Under the pieces are notes generated by a model. That model was not told the origin of the DNA. It did no database searches and worked only from the letters and a program-made list of their open reading frames with translations. From Kastovskya adunca ATA6-11-RM4 (lineage in GTDB: Bacteria > Cyanobacteriota > Cyanobacteriia > Cyanobacteriales > Coleofasciculaceae): a stretch of 64,000 nucleotides of DNA. Positions 25,019 to 35,387 of the stretch are shown here, in pieces. Every line of letters begins with the position of its first letter. The stretch's first letter is position 1. Position numbers and translations under genes: made by a program. The stretch lies in NCBI GenBank assembly GCA_019359445.1, contig JAHHHJ010000011.1, positions 124,001 to 188,000 on the forward strand. Reading direction: 5' to 3'.

Positions 25019-25125
25019 GCGATCGCCCCCTACTCAGCAACCGAAAGCCAAGTAATCAAAGCCCTATACATAGCGCAAACAACGGCTAATTTCAATCTTT
25101 ACCACTACATCTATATCGCCTATAG
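25019..25125. repeat. Dispersed repeat, copy C (107 bp)
   Basis: Runs from GCGATCGCCCCCTACTCAGC to ATCTATATCGCCTATAG and ends 36 bases before the nrdJ start. It is the closest match to copy A. On the minus strand it encodes IGDIDVVVKIE and a stop, a variant of the protease-relic tail in copy A. Confidence 0.8.
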
Positions 25126-25160
25126 TCAAGGTTTAGCTTAAACCTACAAGCACTTCAATT

Positions 25161-28100
25161 ATGGTCAGAGAGCTTGAGCGGCAACGCCAGGTAGACAAAT
25201 TTCCAAAGGCGGCTCCGGCTGCCAATCCGGTGTTCTTTAGAACTTACAGTCGCCGTACAGAAACCGGACGAGAGACATGGGACGACGTATGCGATCGCAC
25301 CATTCAAGCTTTGTCCAAACTCGGTAAACTGACAGAGTCAGAAACTGACCTGCTCAACCGGATGATGATTCAGCTCAAGAGCCTCCCCTCTGGGCGCTGG
25401 TTGTGGGTGGGAGGAACAGAGTGGATAGAAAAGCCAGAAAACTTTTCTGGAGCCTACAACTGCACCTCTACCAACGTTGTAGACTGGCGTGCCTTTGGTC
25501 TGATGATGGATTTGGCAATGATGGGCTGTGGCACAGGTGCAGTTCTCGAACCGAAATATATTAACCAACTCCCCGCGATTCGCAATCGCTTGGTTGTCAC
25601 CATGCAGGGTGAAATTGGCAGCACCCCAGCACGAGAGCGGCGCGAAGAGACAGAAGTCAAAATTGTTGGCAATCAAGTCTACATGCATGTAGGGGATAGT
25701 CGCCAAGGGTGGGTTAAGTCCTATCAAACCTTGCTGGAACTATCCAGCGATCAGCGCTTCTCAGGCGAATCAACAGTAGTAATTGATGTCAGTGATGTCC
25801 GGGCTGCGGGGGAACCGCTCAAAGGCTTTGGAGGTGTAGCTAATCCCGTTAAATTGACAGGACTGTACGAGCGTTGCGCGTCCATTCTCAACAAGGCAGT
25901 AGGACGAAAGCTCAACTCTGTAGAATGCTGTCTGTTGATTGACCAAGCCGCCGCCACAATAGTCGCCGGAAATATTAGGCGCTGTTTGCCTGAAGATGCT
26001 CTGGTTCATACCAGTAAAGGGCTAGTTCCCATTAAAGACATTCAGGTTGGCGATTTGGTACAAACTCCCTTAGGCTTCCGTAAAGTCATTAACAAGTTTG
26101 ATCAGGGCTTGCAGGATGTCTACGAAATCGATACTAATGCTACTTTTCCTCGCGCCACATTAAATCATCGCCAAGCCGTTTTAGCGAATGCTAGTGGTGA
26201 GATCACTTGGAAGTATTTGGCTGCATTAGCTGAGGGCGATCGCCTCATGCACAACTCACAAGTCTTACCCGGAACTGTGACCCAGCTTCCCCCAGACTTC
26301 ACGAGCGATCGTCCCATGCAAAGTCGCACTGCCAAACCTTTGACGATCCCAACCCTCACACCTGAAGTGGCTTGGCTACTTGGCTTTACTCATGGAGATG
26401 GTTATGTTGCGCTAGGTCGCAATAAGCACGGCAAACCCTACGGTCGTGTTGAGTGGGCTACCAACGGGCTTGACCCACACCTCGTGTCCCAACTTAAAAC
26501 CAAGCTAGCTAATGCATTGGCTGGTTTTGGGCTAACGGCTGAGCAAGTGACTGTTAATGGCGAAAATACAGTTAAATTTGTTTGTTCATCCATTCGGTTG
26601 GCAGAATACTTCTACCGCTACATCAAACAACCCAACCAACCTCTAGAAGTTCCTAGCTTCATTTTGCAAGGCTCGGTCGATATTCGCGCTGCTTATCTAG
26701 CAGGATTGGTCGATAGTGATGGCGCTATCAACAATCGACCTCCCTATCTTGTGACCACTGTCTATCGTACCTTTGCTCGCCAAGTGGGTGTGGTTCTATC
26801 CAGCTTAGGAATTGCGGGTCGTATCAATATCACCCGACCCCAACAAGAGAACTGGCAAGCAAAATATAACCTCACAATTCCGGCTCTGAAGAACTGCTAT
26901 AACGCCCTAATTGCACCGCACTCGGTCAAGGGTGAACTACGGCAGAGGCTCAAAATGTATGGCTTCACAGTTCCTGGAGCAATCATGCGTGCTGCCTACA
27001 CTTATAGCGAAATGCGTGAGATGGGCTTCAATGGTAGCCGCACCGTTGAAGCCAACTACGAACGCTATATTGCAGAATCTGATGTTTCGCTCGATATTCC
27101 CGTCACAGTTAAAGGGCTAGGAAGCTACGACCACGTACCCACCTACGACATTGAAGTTGAAGAAGCCCACTGTTTCTATTGTGATGGTTATCTGACCCAC
27201 AACAGCGCGGGGATGAGACAATTTGACAGTGACGACACCCTGGCTGCCACGGCAAAAGATAATCTGTGGATGCAGGATGCCGAGGGAAATTGGCGGATAG
27301 ATCCCGAACGAGATGCCCTACGGATGGCGAATCATACCCGCGTCTTTCATCGCCAGCCCTCTGAACAAGAGTGTCTTGAGGCAGTTCGTAAGCAGTTTTA
27401 TTCAGGCGAAGGGGCGATTCAATATGCTCCAGAAGCACTAGCTCGCGCCAGCTCAGATATCTTGCAGGAGCCGAGCGTCAGGCAAGAATTTCTCAACGCC
27501 TATACACAGGGGAGAGAGGAAGCTCGTCGCTGGTTGCAACAGCATCTACCTGGGGTGCCGCCGGAGCAGATTGAGCATCGTTTAGAGCGATACGCGCTCA
27601 ATCCCTGTGGTGAAATTATCGGCTCAAATTTTCACTGCAACTTGAGTGAAATTCACCTCAACCAAGTCGATCCCCATAACGAGCAAGAGCAAGAAGAAGC
27701 CTTTACAGCAGGAGCTTTGTCTGTAGCTGCCCTCCTCAACCATCGCTTTGTAGAGGAACGCTATCGCCAATCTAGAGAGGAAGACCCAATTGTTGGGGTT
27801 TCCTTTACGGGATTGTTTGACTTTTTTGTGACAGCGTTTGGCGTAGACTGGTTGCGCTGGTGGGAAGCGGGTAGACCAGATACAGAAGCAGGAAAAGCCT
27901 TTAAGCAGGGCGAGGCGGAGTATTTAAGTCGCTGGAAAGCGATCGTGCATCGGGTAATCTGGGAGTATTGCGATCGCCACAATCTCAAACGCCCAAACCG
28001 TTGCACTACCGTTCAGCCGAGTGGTACCAAATCCCTCCTGACTGGAGCCAGTCCCGGCTGGCACCCCCCCAAAGCCCAGCGTTTTATTCGTCGGATCACC

Positions 28101-28682
28101 TTTGGGAAAAATGACCCCGTGGCTAAGGCTTGTATTGATTACGGCTACGCGGTTATTCCCTCACAGTCAGATAAGGATGAAAATGGGAATCTCCTGAACG
28201 ATCCCTTCGATCCCCGTGTCTCAGAGTGGCTTGTGGAAATTCCCGTTGCTGTACCTTGGGCTGATTTACCCGGAGCCGATGCCATCGACATTAGCAAGTT
28301 CTCGGCTTTGGCTCAGATGGATTTCTATCTACAAGTTCAGTATCACTACGTCACGCATAATACCTCGGCAACCATAGAGCTGCGGGAAGCAGAAATTGAA
28401 GCCTTAAGCCGTCGAATTCACCAGGCGATTGGCGAAGATAAAGGCTACATCTCTGCGGCGCTACTGGCACGGTTTGACGATTTGCAAACCTTTCCCCGCT
28501 TGCCCTTCGAGCCAATTTCTGCATCGCAGTATGAGCAGTTAAGCCAGGATGTGCAAAAACGTGCTGTGACTCAGGACTTTCAGGCGGCTTTGAGTCAATA
28601 CGACTCTGGCTATTTAGAGGCATCTGGCCCGGCTGGGTGCGACTCAGATAAGTGCCTGTTCTCTGAGGCAAAACCAGAGTAG
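25161..28682 (+). CDS. nrdJ: Adenosylcobalamin-dependent ribonucleoside-triphosphate reductase with intein
   Basis: This is a class II, B12-dependent, monomeric reductase (766 extein residues) that makes deoxynucleotides from NTPs without oxygen. Conserved parts are visible: Cys101 in YNCTSTNV (redox partner), LNPCGEIIGSNFHCNLSEI with the radical-region Cys816, CTTVQPSGTKSLLTGASPG, and a C-terminal thiol pair in GCDSDKCLF for re-reduction. An in-frame intein occupies residues 275-681, between NIRR and SAGMRQ. Splicing is needed for activity. The gene is monocistronic with a strong terminator at 28699. Confidence 0.96.
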   Translation: MVRELERQRQVDKFPKAAPAANPVFFRTYSRRTETGRETWDDVCDRTIQALSKLGKLTESETDLLNRMMIQLKSLPSGRWLWVGGTEWIEKPENFSGAYNCTSTNVVDWRAFGLMMDLAMMGCGTGAVLEPKYINQLPAIRNRLVVTMQGEIGSTPARERREETEVKIVGNQVYMHVGDSRQGWVKSYQTLLELSSDQRFSGESTVVIDVSDVRAAGEPLKGFGGVANPVKLTGLYERCASILNKAVGRKLNSVECCLLIDQAAATIVAGNIRRCLPEDALVHTSKGLVPIKDIQVGDLVQTPLGFRKVINKFDQGLQDVYEIDTNATFPRATLNHRQAVLANASGEITWKYLAALAEGDRLMHNSQVLPGTVTQLPPDFTSDRPMQSRTAKPLTIPTLTPEVAWLLGFTHGDGYVALGRNKHGKPYGRVEWATNGLDPHLVSQLKTKLANALAGFGLTAEQVTVNGENTVKFVCSSIRLAEYFYRYIKQPNQPLEVPSFILQGSVDIRAAYLAGLVDSDGAINNRPPYLVTTVYRTFARQVGVVLSSLGIAGRINITRPQQENWQAKYNLTIPALKNCYNALIAPHSVKGELRQRLKMYGFTVPGAIMRAAYTYSEMREMGFNGSRTVEANYERYIAESDVSLDIPVTVKGLGSYDHVPTYDIEVEEAHCFYCDGYLTHNSAGMRQFDSDDTLAATAKDNLWMQDAEGNWRIDPERDALRMANHTRVFHRQPSEQECLEAVRKQFYSGEGAIQYAPEALARASSDILQEPSVRQEFLNAYTQGREEARRWLQQHLPGVPPEQIEHRLERYALNPCGEIIGSNFHCNLSEIHLNQVDPHNEQEQEEAFTAGALSVAALLNHRFVEERYRQSREEDPIVGVSFTGLFDFFVTAFGVDWLRWWEAGRPDTEAGKAFKQGEAEYLSRWKAIVHRVIWEYCDRHNLKRPNRCTTVQPSGTKSLLTGASPGWHPPKAQRFIRRITFGKNDPVAKACIDYGYAVIPSQSDKDENGNLLNDPFDPRVSEWLVEIPVAVPWADLPGADAIDISKFSALAQMDFYLQVQYHYVTHNTSATIELREAEIEALSRRIHQAIGEDKGYISAALLARFDDLQTFPRLPFEPISASQYEQLSQDVQKRAVTQDFQAALSQYDSGYLEASGPAGCDSDKCLFSEAKPE
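25983..27203 (+). mobile_element. Intein with LAGLIDADG homing endonuclease inside nrdJ
   Basis: 407 codons in frame. The N-terminal splice block starts at Cys275 (CLPEDALVHTSKGLVPIKD, then VGDLV), block B is ATLNHRQAVL, and the C-terminal block reads YDIEVEEAHCFYCDGYLTHN with the final His-Asn followed by Ser682 as +1 nucleophile. Two dodecapeptide motifs of a LAGLIDADG endonuclease are present, WLLGFTHGDGYVAL and YLAGLVDSDGAINN, each with its acidic residue, so the endonuclease may be active. All splice-critical residues are intact. Confidence 0.93.
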
Positions 28683-28698
28683 AGGCAAGTCATAACGA

Positions 28699-28735
28699 CT
28701 AGGGACGTTGCTGACAACGTCTCTAGAGGTTTTTT
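28699..28735 (+). terminator. Rho-independent terminator of nrdJ
   Basis: CTAG and GACGTTG (28699-28710) pair with CAACGTC and CTAG (28715-28726) around CTGA, followed by a six-T run. It lies 17 bases after the nrdJ stop. Confidence 0.85.
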
Positions 28736-28969
28736 GCATCCTGAGAATTAGTAGTGATCGCTCTTTACAACCTATTGCTTTACCTTCAACCCCAAGAAGG
28801 CTCCCGTCATAATATACAAAGTTGGCGGCGAGATGAAGGGCATCCCTCGCTATGCATTCGGTACTCCGAATTAGTGGCGGGAGGATGTCAAAAAGAAACA
28901 CGCTAGGATGATTGTAAAGATAAGTAATCATCTACGTATATAAACCCAGCACCGACAAGGAGACTTTCC

Positions 28970-29185
28970 ATGTTCCTCACTGAACTGACCCCTATTTTTC
29001 AAGACTTTACAAAACAACCCCTGGCTTTTTTGGGGGGATTGGTTTCAGGTGTACTGAGGCTGAACTTGGCTGACGAGCCTGTCAAAACCTGGCTAGATAA
29101 ACAGGCAGGATCTCCCTATACAAAGGCTTCTACCGATAGCAGCAACGGTCAAATAGATCGACCTCAGTCAATTTCGATTGACTAA
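28970..29185 (+). CDS. Conserved small cyanobacterial protein, unknown function
   Basis: 71 residues starting MFLTELTPIFQDFTKQPLAF, with one hydrophobic stretch (LAFLGGLVSGVLRLNL) and the phrase DEPVKTWLDKQAGSPY, then a polar tail. I recognise this pattern from other cyanobacterial genomes; no function is known. A strong ribosome binding site (AAGGAG) precedes the ATG. It stands alone. Confidence 0.8.
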   Translation: MFLTELTPIFQDFTKQPLAFLGGLVSGVLRLNLADEPVKTWLDKQAGSPYTKASTDSSNGQIDRPQSISID

Positions 29186-29512
29186 AGGGGATAAAGGGAA
29201 TTAAACCGGAAATCTTAAAAGACAGGCATAAGGGGGATTATTTGACCTAATATCCCTGATAATTACTCCTGTTCTAGAATATGTGCGGTAGATCACCCCT
29301 ACTTTCAGATCGGTAGGCTATTATAAGACGAATATAAAGCTCAGTAAAATCACGGTTTGAGTTTGTCCACTTTATTGCTGTCACTGACGTAGCAATAGAG
29401 TCGTAAAACTCCCACCCTAATTTCAGACCAGTTTTTGATCGACTTTATTGTCTCGCTGTTGTCTGTAACACTGAACTTTTAGTCCTCTTTCAGCATTATC
29501 GATTCGATCCAC
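29186..29512 (+). promoter_or_regulatory. Long untranslated leader candidate of the RNA-binding protein gene
   Basis: 326 bases without a gene. Two imperfect repeats are visible: GTCCACTTTATTGCTGTCAC near 29374 and GATCGACTTTATTGTCTCGC near 29436, each preceded by a TTTCAGA-containing phrase. Genes for cyanobacterial RRM proteins often have long 5' leaders linked to cold control; that use here is inference. Confidence 0.4.
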
Positions 29513-29794
29513 ATGACCATTTACGTTGGAAACCTGTCTTACCAAGCTACCGAAGAAGACTTGCGCTCAGTCTTTGCTGAGTACGGTGAGGTTAAGCGAG
29601 TTGTCTTGCCCACAGACCGTGAAACAGGTCGGATGCGCGGCTTTGCTTTTGTTGAAATGACAGAAGATGCCCAAGAAGACTCTGCCATTACTGAATTGGA
29701 TGGTGCTGAATGGATGGGGCGTCAGCTCAGAGTCAACAAAGCCAGACCCAGAGAAGAAAACAATCGCGGTGGAGGTAATCGCGAGCGTTTTTAG
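29513..29794 (+). CDS. RNA-binding protein with one RRM domain (cyanobacterial Rbp type)
   Basis: 93 residues, almost all one RNA recognition motif: RNP2 IYVGNL at residues 3-8 and RNP1 RGFAFVEM near residue 43, both with the aromatic residues that stack on RNA bases. A short Gly/Arg-rich tail (REENNRGGGNRERF) follows, as in cold-induced members of the family. These proteins bind mRNA and are involved in cold response and in placing photosynthesis mRNAs at the thylakoid. It ends in a strong terminator shared with pfkA. Confidence 0.93.
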   Translation: MTIYVGNLSYQATEEDLRSVFAEYGEVKRVVLPTDRETGRMRGFAFVEMTEDAQEDSAITELDGAEWMGRQLRVNKARPREENNRGGGNRERF

Positions 29795-29877
29795 GGGGCG
29801 ATCGCTTTTATAAATAGCACTGGCTTCCAGACAGGGAGTTTTAGCAAAACTGAGAAAAAATTTCTCAAGTTGGCACA

Positions 29878-29918
29878 AATAAGCGAGTGGTGGTTAATAA
29901 GACCATCACTCGCTTATT
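29878..29918. terminator. Bidirectional terminator hairpin between rbp and pfkA
   Basis: AATAAGCGAGTG (29878-29889) is perfectly complementary to CACTCGCTTATT (29907-29918), and the inner TGGT/ACCA pairs extend it. On the minus strand a T-rich tract follows a little further on. It lies 27 bases beyond the pfkA stop and 84 beyond the rbp stop. Confidence 0.8.
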
Positions 29919-29944
29919 GGGATTTATACAGCTAGCTTCCCTAG

Positions 29945-31027
29945 TTAATCTCCCAGACAGATCCCCAAGCCTCTAGCCGTTTTGACCAAAGTACCATCGG
30001 GATCGACCGCTTGGTATTGGCTGATGGCGTCAGCGATAGGGACATGTACAACCTGACGGTTTTGCCAAGTGACCATGCAGTCATACTTTTCTTCTGCAAT
30101 CAAATCGACAGCCGCGACCCCGAACGCCGCCGCAATCAGGCGATCGAGGGGCGATGGAATGCCGCCGCGCTGGGTATGTCCGAGGACGGTGACCCGCGTT
30201 TCTGCACCACTATAGGTAGAAATCTGATCGGCTAAGTAGTGACCGACACCACCAAAACGGTAAGCACCAGAGCGATCGCTTTGGGTGATAGATTCCCCCC
30301 CTGTCGTGCAAACCGCTTCAGAGACAATCGCCACACAAAAATGTTTGCCCTGTGCTTGGCGCTCTTTGATTTTGCGGCAGACCTTTTCTAGAGTGTAGGG
30401 AATTTCGGGGATCAAGATCACATCCGCTCCACCTGCGATCCCGGCGCAGATGGCAATGTGTCCAGCATCGCGTCCCATCACTTCTAAGATCATCACCCGG
30501 TCATGGCTGGCTGCGGTGAAGTGCAAGCGATCCAGCGCTTCGGTGGCAATGTTCACGGCGGTATCAAAACCGATAGACCGCTCCGTGATCCCGACATCAT
30601 TGTCAATGGTTTTGGGGATGCCAACGAAATTTATCCCCCCTTGTTGCGCGAGTTTACGCAAAATTGCCAAGCTGCCATCACCACCAATCCCAATCAAGGC
30701 GCTCAATCCCAGTTGATGGTAGCCGTCAATAATTTCCTGGGAGCGATCACATAAATTCCCATCCGGCATCGGAAAGGCAAAAGGGTTGCCCTTATTCGTG
30801 GTGCCTAAAACCGTTCCTCCCATTGAGAGCAACCTATCGACCTTCTCTTGTTCAAAGTGCATGACTTGTGGAGGACGGCTCATCAGTCCTTGAGTCGCTC
30901 GGCAAATACCCAGTACCTCCCAGCCATAAGTCCCCATTGCCCGATGGACAACCGCACGAATCACCGCATTCAATCCGGCACAATCCCCTCCACTGGTGAG
31001 AATGCCAATTCGTTTCTGTGCTCCCAT
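29945..31027 (-). CDS. pfkA: 6-phosphofructokinase
   Basis: PfkA phosphorylates fructose-6-phosphate to fructose-1,6-bisphosphate in glycolysis. The 360-residue product has ILTSGGDCAGLNAVIRAV, GIGGDGSLAI (Gly at the position that selects ATP over diphosphate), the catalytic PKTIDNDVG and EVMGRDAGHIA. The Lys in PKTIDND, where E. coli has Gly, places it in the mixed-substrate (group III-like) clade of PFKs whose members with GGDG use ATP. It is the first of the sugar-phosphate genes, transcribed away from fbp. Confidence 0.95.
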   Translation of the reverse strand: MGAQKRIGILTSGGDCAGLNAVIRAVVHRAMGTYGWEVLGICRATQGLMSRPPQVMHFEQEKVDRLLSMGGTVLGTTNKGNPFAFPMPDGNLCDRSQEIIDGYHQLGLSALIGIGGDGSLAILRKLAQQGGINFVGIPKTIDNDVGITERSIGFDTAVNIATEALDRLHFTAASHDRVMILEVMGRDAGHIAICAGIAGGADVILIPEIPYTLEKVCRKIKERQAQGKHFCVAIVSEAVCTTGGESITQSDRSGAYRFGGVGHYLADQISTYSGAETRVTVLGHTQRGGIPSPLDRLIAAAFGVAAVDLIAEEKYDCMVTWQNRQVVHVPIADAISQYQAVDPDGTLVKTARGLGICLGD

Positions 31028-31255
31028 ATCCTTTAAATACTTCCAGAGAGTAGGAGATTTAACTCCAGGCAGATTTTACAGCGTCAGTTGTAGTTTCATT
31101 TCTGTAGTTCATCTAAAGTTAGACGACTCTACAGACACGCCTTCTTAAGATAGAGATAGGGCAATTTGCACAATTTATACCAGCCGATTATGGCATCGGT
31201 CGCCAAACCCCCGCCCAGTCAATGAAGAGCGTTACTTGATAGGGAAAACAAAACT

Positions 31256-32323
31256 ATGACCGCAGACATCAATCAACCTCTAGATCAGGAGTATGCTCTG
31301 GATCGAGATTGCACAACACTGTCTCGTCACGTTCTACAACAACTGCAAAGCTTTAGCGCCGAAGCCCAAGACCTCAGTGCAATCATGAATCGCATTGCCT
31401 TGGCAGCCAAATTGATTTCTCGACGCCTTACCCGTGCGGGATTAGTAGAAGGAGCATTAGGATTTACAGGAAACGTGAACGTGCAAGGCGAATCCGTCAA
31501 GAAGATGGATGTCTATGCTAACGATGTATTTATCTCGGTGTTCAAGCAAAGTGGTCTAGTTTGCCGCTTAGCGTCCGAGGAAATGGACAAACCCTACTAC
31601 ATTCCGGAAAACTGCCCAATTGGACGTTATACCCTGCTGTATGACCCCATTGATGGTTCCTCCAATGTAGATATCAACTTGAACGTTGGAGCGATATTTT
31701 CCATTCGCAAGCAAGAAGGCGACGATATCGACGGCGACGCCCGCGACTTGCTGCAAAACGGACATCAGCAAATTGCGGCTGGCTACGTTCTGTATGGGCC
31801 CAGCACCGTGCTGGTATACTCCATTGGCAGAGGCGTTCATGCCTTCACCCTCGATCCTAGCCTGGGTGAATTTATCCTCTCTAGCGAAAATATCCAGGTT
31901 CCTCAGCACGGCCCAGTGTACAGCGTCAACGAAGGGAACTTCTGGCAATGGGAAGATTCAATCCGCAACTACATCCGCTACGTACATCGCCATGAAGGAT
32001 ACACCGCGCGATACGGTGGCGCATTAGTGGGAGATTTTCACCGCATCCTTTTCCAAGGGGGCGTATTCCTCTACCCAGGCACAATCAAGAAACCGGAAGG
32101 CAAACTAAGATTACTGTATGAATCGGCTCCTCTGGCCTATTTGATTGAGCAAGCGGGCGGAAAAGCGAGTACAGGAACGCAGAAGATAATGGATGCCGTA
32201 CCCAAGGAACTCCATGCTCGCACGCCCTTATTTATTGGCAGCAAAGAGGATGTGGAACTTGTGGAGTCCTTCATTGAGGAAGGAGTAAGAGATAAAAAGG
32301 AGACCACTATGGCACATTCTTAA
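31256..32323 (+). CDS. fbp: Fructose-1,6-bisphosphatase, class I
   Basis: Removes the 1-phosphate of fructose-1,6-bisphosphate in gluconeogenesis and the Calvin cycle. The metal and substrate motifs are present: [46 protein letters not shown] and [20 protein letters not shown]. At 355 residues it has the usual cyanobacterial class I length. It heads the sequence fbp-tal-zwf-opcA, and its start faces the pfkA start 228 bases away, so opposing reactions are divergently transcribed. Confidence 0.96.
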   Translation: MTADINQPLDQEYALDRDCTTLSRHVLQQLQSFSAEAQDLSAIMNRIALAAKLISRRLTRAGLVEGALGFTGNVNVQGESVKKMDVYANDVFISVFKQSGLVCRLASEEMDKPYYIPENCPIGRYTLLYDPIDGSSNVDINLNVGAIFSIRKQEGDDIDGDARDLLQNGHQQIAAGYVLYGPSTVLVYSIGRGVHAFTLDPSLGEFILSSENIQVPQHGPVYSVNEGNFWQWEDSIRNYIRYVHRHEGYTARYGGALVGDFHRILFQGGVFLYPGTIKKPEGKLRLLYESAPLAYLIEQAGGKASTGTQKIMDAVPKELHARTPLFIGSKEDVELVESFIEEGVRDKKETTMAHS

Positions 32324-32415
32324 ATAACTGTTAGGAATGAAGAGTCGGTAACAAAAAAAACAGCGAAAAAAAAGCTAACAGCGAACAATCAAAAAGCAAT
32401 TACTGGAGCAAAAAT

Positions 32416-33576
32416 ATGACATCGACAGCTAACAATCCAATTTTTAGAATCGTCAAAGATTTTGGTCAGAGTATCTGGATGGATAATCTAACTCGTGACC
32501 TAGTTGAGTCGGGCGAACTCAAGCAGCTCATTGAAAACCGAGGCGTACGCGGCATTACATCAAATCCTGCCATCTTTGAGAAGGCAATTGCGGGTAATGC
32601 AGTTTATGACGCTGACATCGAAGCGGGTATCCGTGAAGGGAAGTCGGTTTTAGAGATTTATGAATCCTTAGTTTTTGAAGATATTCGCAATGCCTGCGAT
32701 ATCCTCAAACCTATCTACGACGAAACTCATGGATTGGATGGATACGTCAGTATTGAAGTTACTCCAACGATCGCCAACGATACCGAAAAAACGATCAGCG
32801 AAGCCCGACGCTACTACCAAGAAATTGGTCGTGAAAATGTGATGATCAAAATTCCTGGTACAAAGCAGGGATTACCAGCGGTAGAGCAAGTGATCAGTGA
32901 AGGCATCAACGTTAATATCACGTTGTTGTTCTCTGTAGACAGCTACAAAGAAACTTTCATGGCGTATATTCGTGGTTTAGAAAAGCGAGTAAATGAGGGC
33001 AACGACATCAATAAAATCGCCTCAGTTGCTAGCTTCTTCCTGAGCCGGATTGATATCAAAATCGACGGTGCTATTGACGACAAACTGGAAGCCGGAGTTG
33101 ACCGGATTGAGAAAGAAGTCGAACTCAAGACAATCAAAGGCAAAATAGCGATCGCCAACGCTAAAGTTGCTTATCAGGAATTCAAAAAGATTATCCAAAG
33201 CGACCGTTGGAAAGCCCTTTCTGCTAAAGGAGCCAACGTGCAACGGCTACTTTGGGCAAGCACCAGTACCAAAAACCCGGAATACAGCGATGTCATGTAC
33301 GTCGATGAGCTGGTAGGCCCCAATACCGTTAACACTCTGCCTCCTAGCACCATTGAAGCCTGTGCTGACCACTGCGATCCCGCCAACCGCATTGAAGCCA
33401 ACGTTGAGGAAGCTTACAACTTGATAGAAAGTCTTAAAGACCCCGACATCGACATCAACCTCGACGAAGTGATGGTTGAACTGCTGGATGAAGGAATTGA
33501 CAAATTCGTCAAACCCTTTGAATCATTAATGGCATCCCTGGAAGAGAAAGTAAAACGCCTAGCAACCGTTTCCTAA
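32416..33576 (+). CDS. tal: Transaldolase
   Basis: Transfers a three-carbon unit between sugar phosphates in the pentose phosphate pathway through a Schiff base on lysine. The product starts with the family phrase [18 protein letters not shown], then [14 protein letters not shown], and has the active lysine in [15 protein letters not shown]. It is 386 residues, the length of the cyanobacterial/actinobacterial long-type transaldolase. It lies 92 bases after fbp and 131 before zwf, with a short A-rich stretch between fbp and tal. Confidence 0.95.
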   Translation: MTSTANNPIFRIVKDFGQSIWMDNLTRDLVESGELKQLIENRGVRGITSNPAIFEKAIAGNAVYDADIEAGIREGKSVLEIYESLVFEDIRNACDILKPIYDETHGLDGYVSIEVTPTIANDTEKTISEARRYYQEIGRENVMIKIPGTKQGLPAVEQVISEGINVNITLLFSVDSYKETFMAYIRGLEKRVNEGNDINKIASVASFFLSRIDIKIDGAIDDKLEAGVDRIEKEVELKTIKGKIAIANAKVAYQEFKKIIQSDRWKALSAKGANVQRLLWASTSTKNPEYSDVMYVDELVGPNTVNTLPPSTIEACADHCDPANRIEANVEEAYNLIESLKDPDIDINLDEVMVELLDEGIDKFVKPFESLMASLEEKVKRLATVS

Positions 33577-33707
33577 TCAGACTCAACTTTAGGAGCAGGG
33601 GGTTAGCGCTCAAGTCAATTTGGCAATCTACTAAGCTAACCTCTTTGCTCCTAAAGTTTTTAACCAAGGTGCTTATTAATTTTTCCAGTCAATCAGTTGC
33701 AATAAAT

Positions 33708-35237
33708 ATGGCTACATTGTTAGAAAATCCCCTACGCGTTGGATTGCGACAGGAGCGGATACCCGAACCGTTGATTCTAGTAATCTTTGGGGCATCTGGA
33801 GACCTCACCCAACGTAAGCTGGTGCCATCAATCTATCAACTAAAACGGGAACGACGCTTACCTCCAGAAATTACGGTTGTTGGCGTGGCTCGTCGCGACT
33901 GGAGTCATGACTACTTCAGAGAGCAGATGCGGACTGGAGTTGAAGAATTTGCTGATGGCATCGGCTCGGAAGAAATCTGGGAAGACTTTGCTCAGGGTTT
34001 GTTTTACTGTTCAGGTGATATTGACAAACTAGAAAGCTACCAGAAACTGAAAGCTCTCTTGGATGAACTGGACGGTAAACGGGGAACGATGGGCAATCGG
34101 GTATTTTACCTGGCAGTAGCTCCCAAATTTTTTCCAGAAGCGATTCGCCAACTGGGAGATGCCCAGATGCTCACAGATACGGTAAAAAACCGGATCGTGA
34201 TTGAAAAGCCCTTTGGTCGAGATTTAAGCTCAGCGCAGACCCTTAACCGCGTGGTGCAGCAAGTCTGCAAAGAAAGTCAGGTTTACCGCATTGACCACTA
34301 CCTCGGCAAGGAAACGGTTCAAAACCTCTTAGTTTTCCGGTTTGCCAACGCGATTTTTGAGCCGCTGTGGAACCGTCAGTTTGTCGATCATGTGCAAATC
34401 ACTGTGGCAGAAACGGTTGGTGTCGAAGACCGGGCGGGTTACTACGAAAGCTCTGGGGCGCTGCGGGATATGGTGCAAAATCACCTGATGCAGCTCTTTT
34501 GCCTGACGGCGATGGAACCACCAAATTCCTTGGATGCTGATAGCATTCGCACTGAAAAGGTGAAGGTGATTCAATCAACCTATCTGTCAGACCTGAACAG
34601 CCTGGAAAATTGTGCCGTGCGAGGTCAGTATTCGGCGGGATGGATGAAGGGAAAACCCGTTCCTGGGTATCGGGAAGAAGAGGGGGTAAATCCTAAGTCC
34701 ACCACACCGACTTATGTGGCGATGAAGTTTTTAGTTGATAACTGGCGCTGGCAAGGGGTACCGTTTTATCTGCGGACTGGAAAGCGATTGCCGAAAAAGA
34801 TCAGTGAGATTTCGATTCAGTTTCGGGAAGTGCCGCACATGATCTTTCAGTCGGCAGCCCAACAAGCGAGTCCTAATGTGCTGACGTTGCGGATACAGCC
34901 GAATGAGGGGATTTCGCTGCGATTTGAGGCGAAAATGCCGGGTTCAGAATTGCGATCGCGTTCCGTAGAGATGGACTTTAGCTATGGTTCGTCCTTCGGA
35001 ATGGCAACAGCGGATGCCTACAATCGCTTATTGCTAGACTGCATGTTAGGAGACCAAACTCTCTTTACCCGTGCTGATGAGGTAGAAGAAGCCTGGCGAG
35101 TTGTCACACCAGCATTGACCGCCTGGGAATCTCCCTTTGATCCCACCAAGATTCCTCAGTATGAAGCTGGAACCTGGGAACCAAAAGAAGCAGAACTAAT
35201 GATCAACCGCGATGGTCGTCGCTGGCGTAGACCGTAA
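33708..35237 (+). CDS. zwf: Glucose-6-phosphate 1-dehydrogenase
   Basis: Oxidises glucose-6-phosphate with NADP+, the entry to the oxidative pentose phosphate pathway, which provides NADPH in darkness. Motifs: [15 protein letters not shown] for the nucleotide, the active-site [13 protein letters not shown], and the C-terminal sugar-binding half with [13 protein letters not shown]. In frame, the 5' extension to 33645 encodes a hydrophobic stretch unlike the family; the ATG at 33708 ([13 protein letters not shown]) gives 509 residues, the family length. opcA follows 150 bases later. Confidence 0.97.
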   Translation: MATLLENPLRVGLRQERIPEPLILVIFGASGDLTQRKLVPSIYQLKRERRLPPEITVVGVARRDWSHDYFREQMRTGVEEFADGIGSEEIWEDFAQGLFYCSGDIDKLESYQKLKALLDELDGKRGTMGNRVFYLAVAPKFFPEAIRQLGDAQMLTDTVKNRIVIEKPFGRDLSSAQTLNRVVQQVCKESQVYRIDHYLGKETVQNLLVFRFANAIFEPLWNRQFVDHVQITVAETVGVEDRAGYYESSGALRDMVQNHLMQLFCLTAMEPPNSLDADSIRTEKVKVIQSTYLSDLNSLENCAVRGQYSAGWMKGKPVPGYREEEGVNPKSTTPTYVAMKFLVDNWRWQGVPFYLRTGKRLPKKISEISIQFREVPHMIFQSAAQQASPNVLTLRIQPNEGISLRFEAKMPGSELRSRSVEMDFSYGSSFGMATADAYNRLLLDCMLGDQTLFTRADEVEEAWRVVTPALTAWESPFDPTKIPQYEAGTWEPKEAELMINRDGRRWRRP

Positions 35238-35387
35238 TTGTAGGGAAAAGCCTGGTTACAAGCAAGCCCAGCAATATTACTTCCAGAAGAATGCGCTTGT
35301 TGATACAGCCCTGCAAGCTTTGAGCCTTTACACTTTGAAGCTCTCACCTGCAATCTTCTCACTCTAAGTTTTTAACTTCAATTGATT

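Noticed and set aside
30848-31036. Small plus-strand frames over the pfkA gene
   Set aside because: Out-of-frame shadows inside a well-conserved gene on the other strand.
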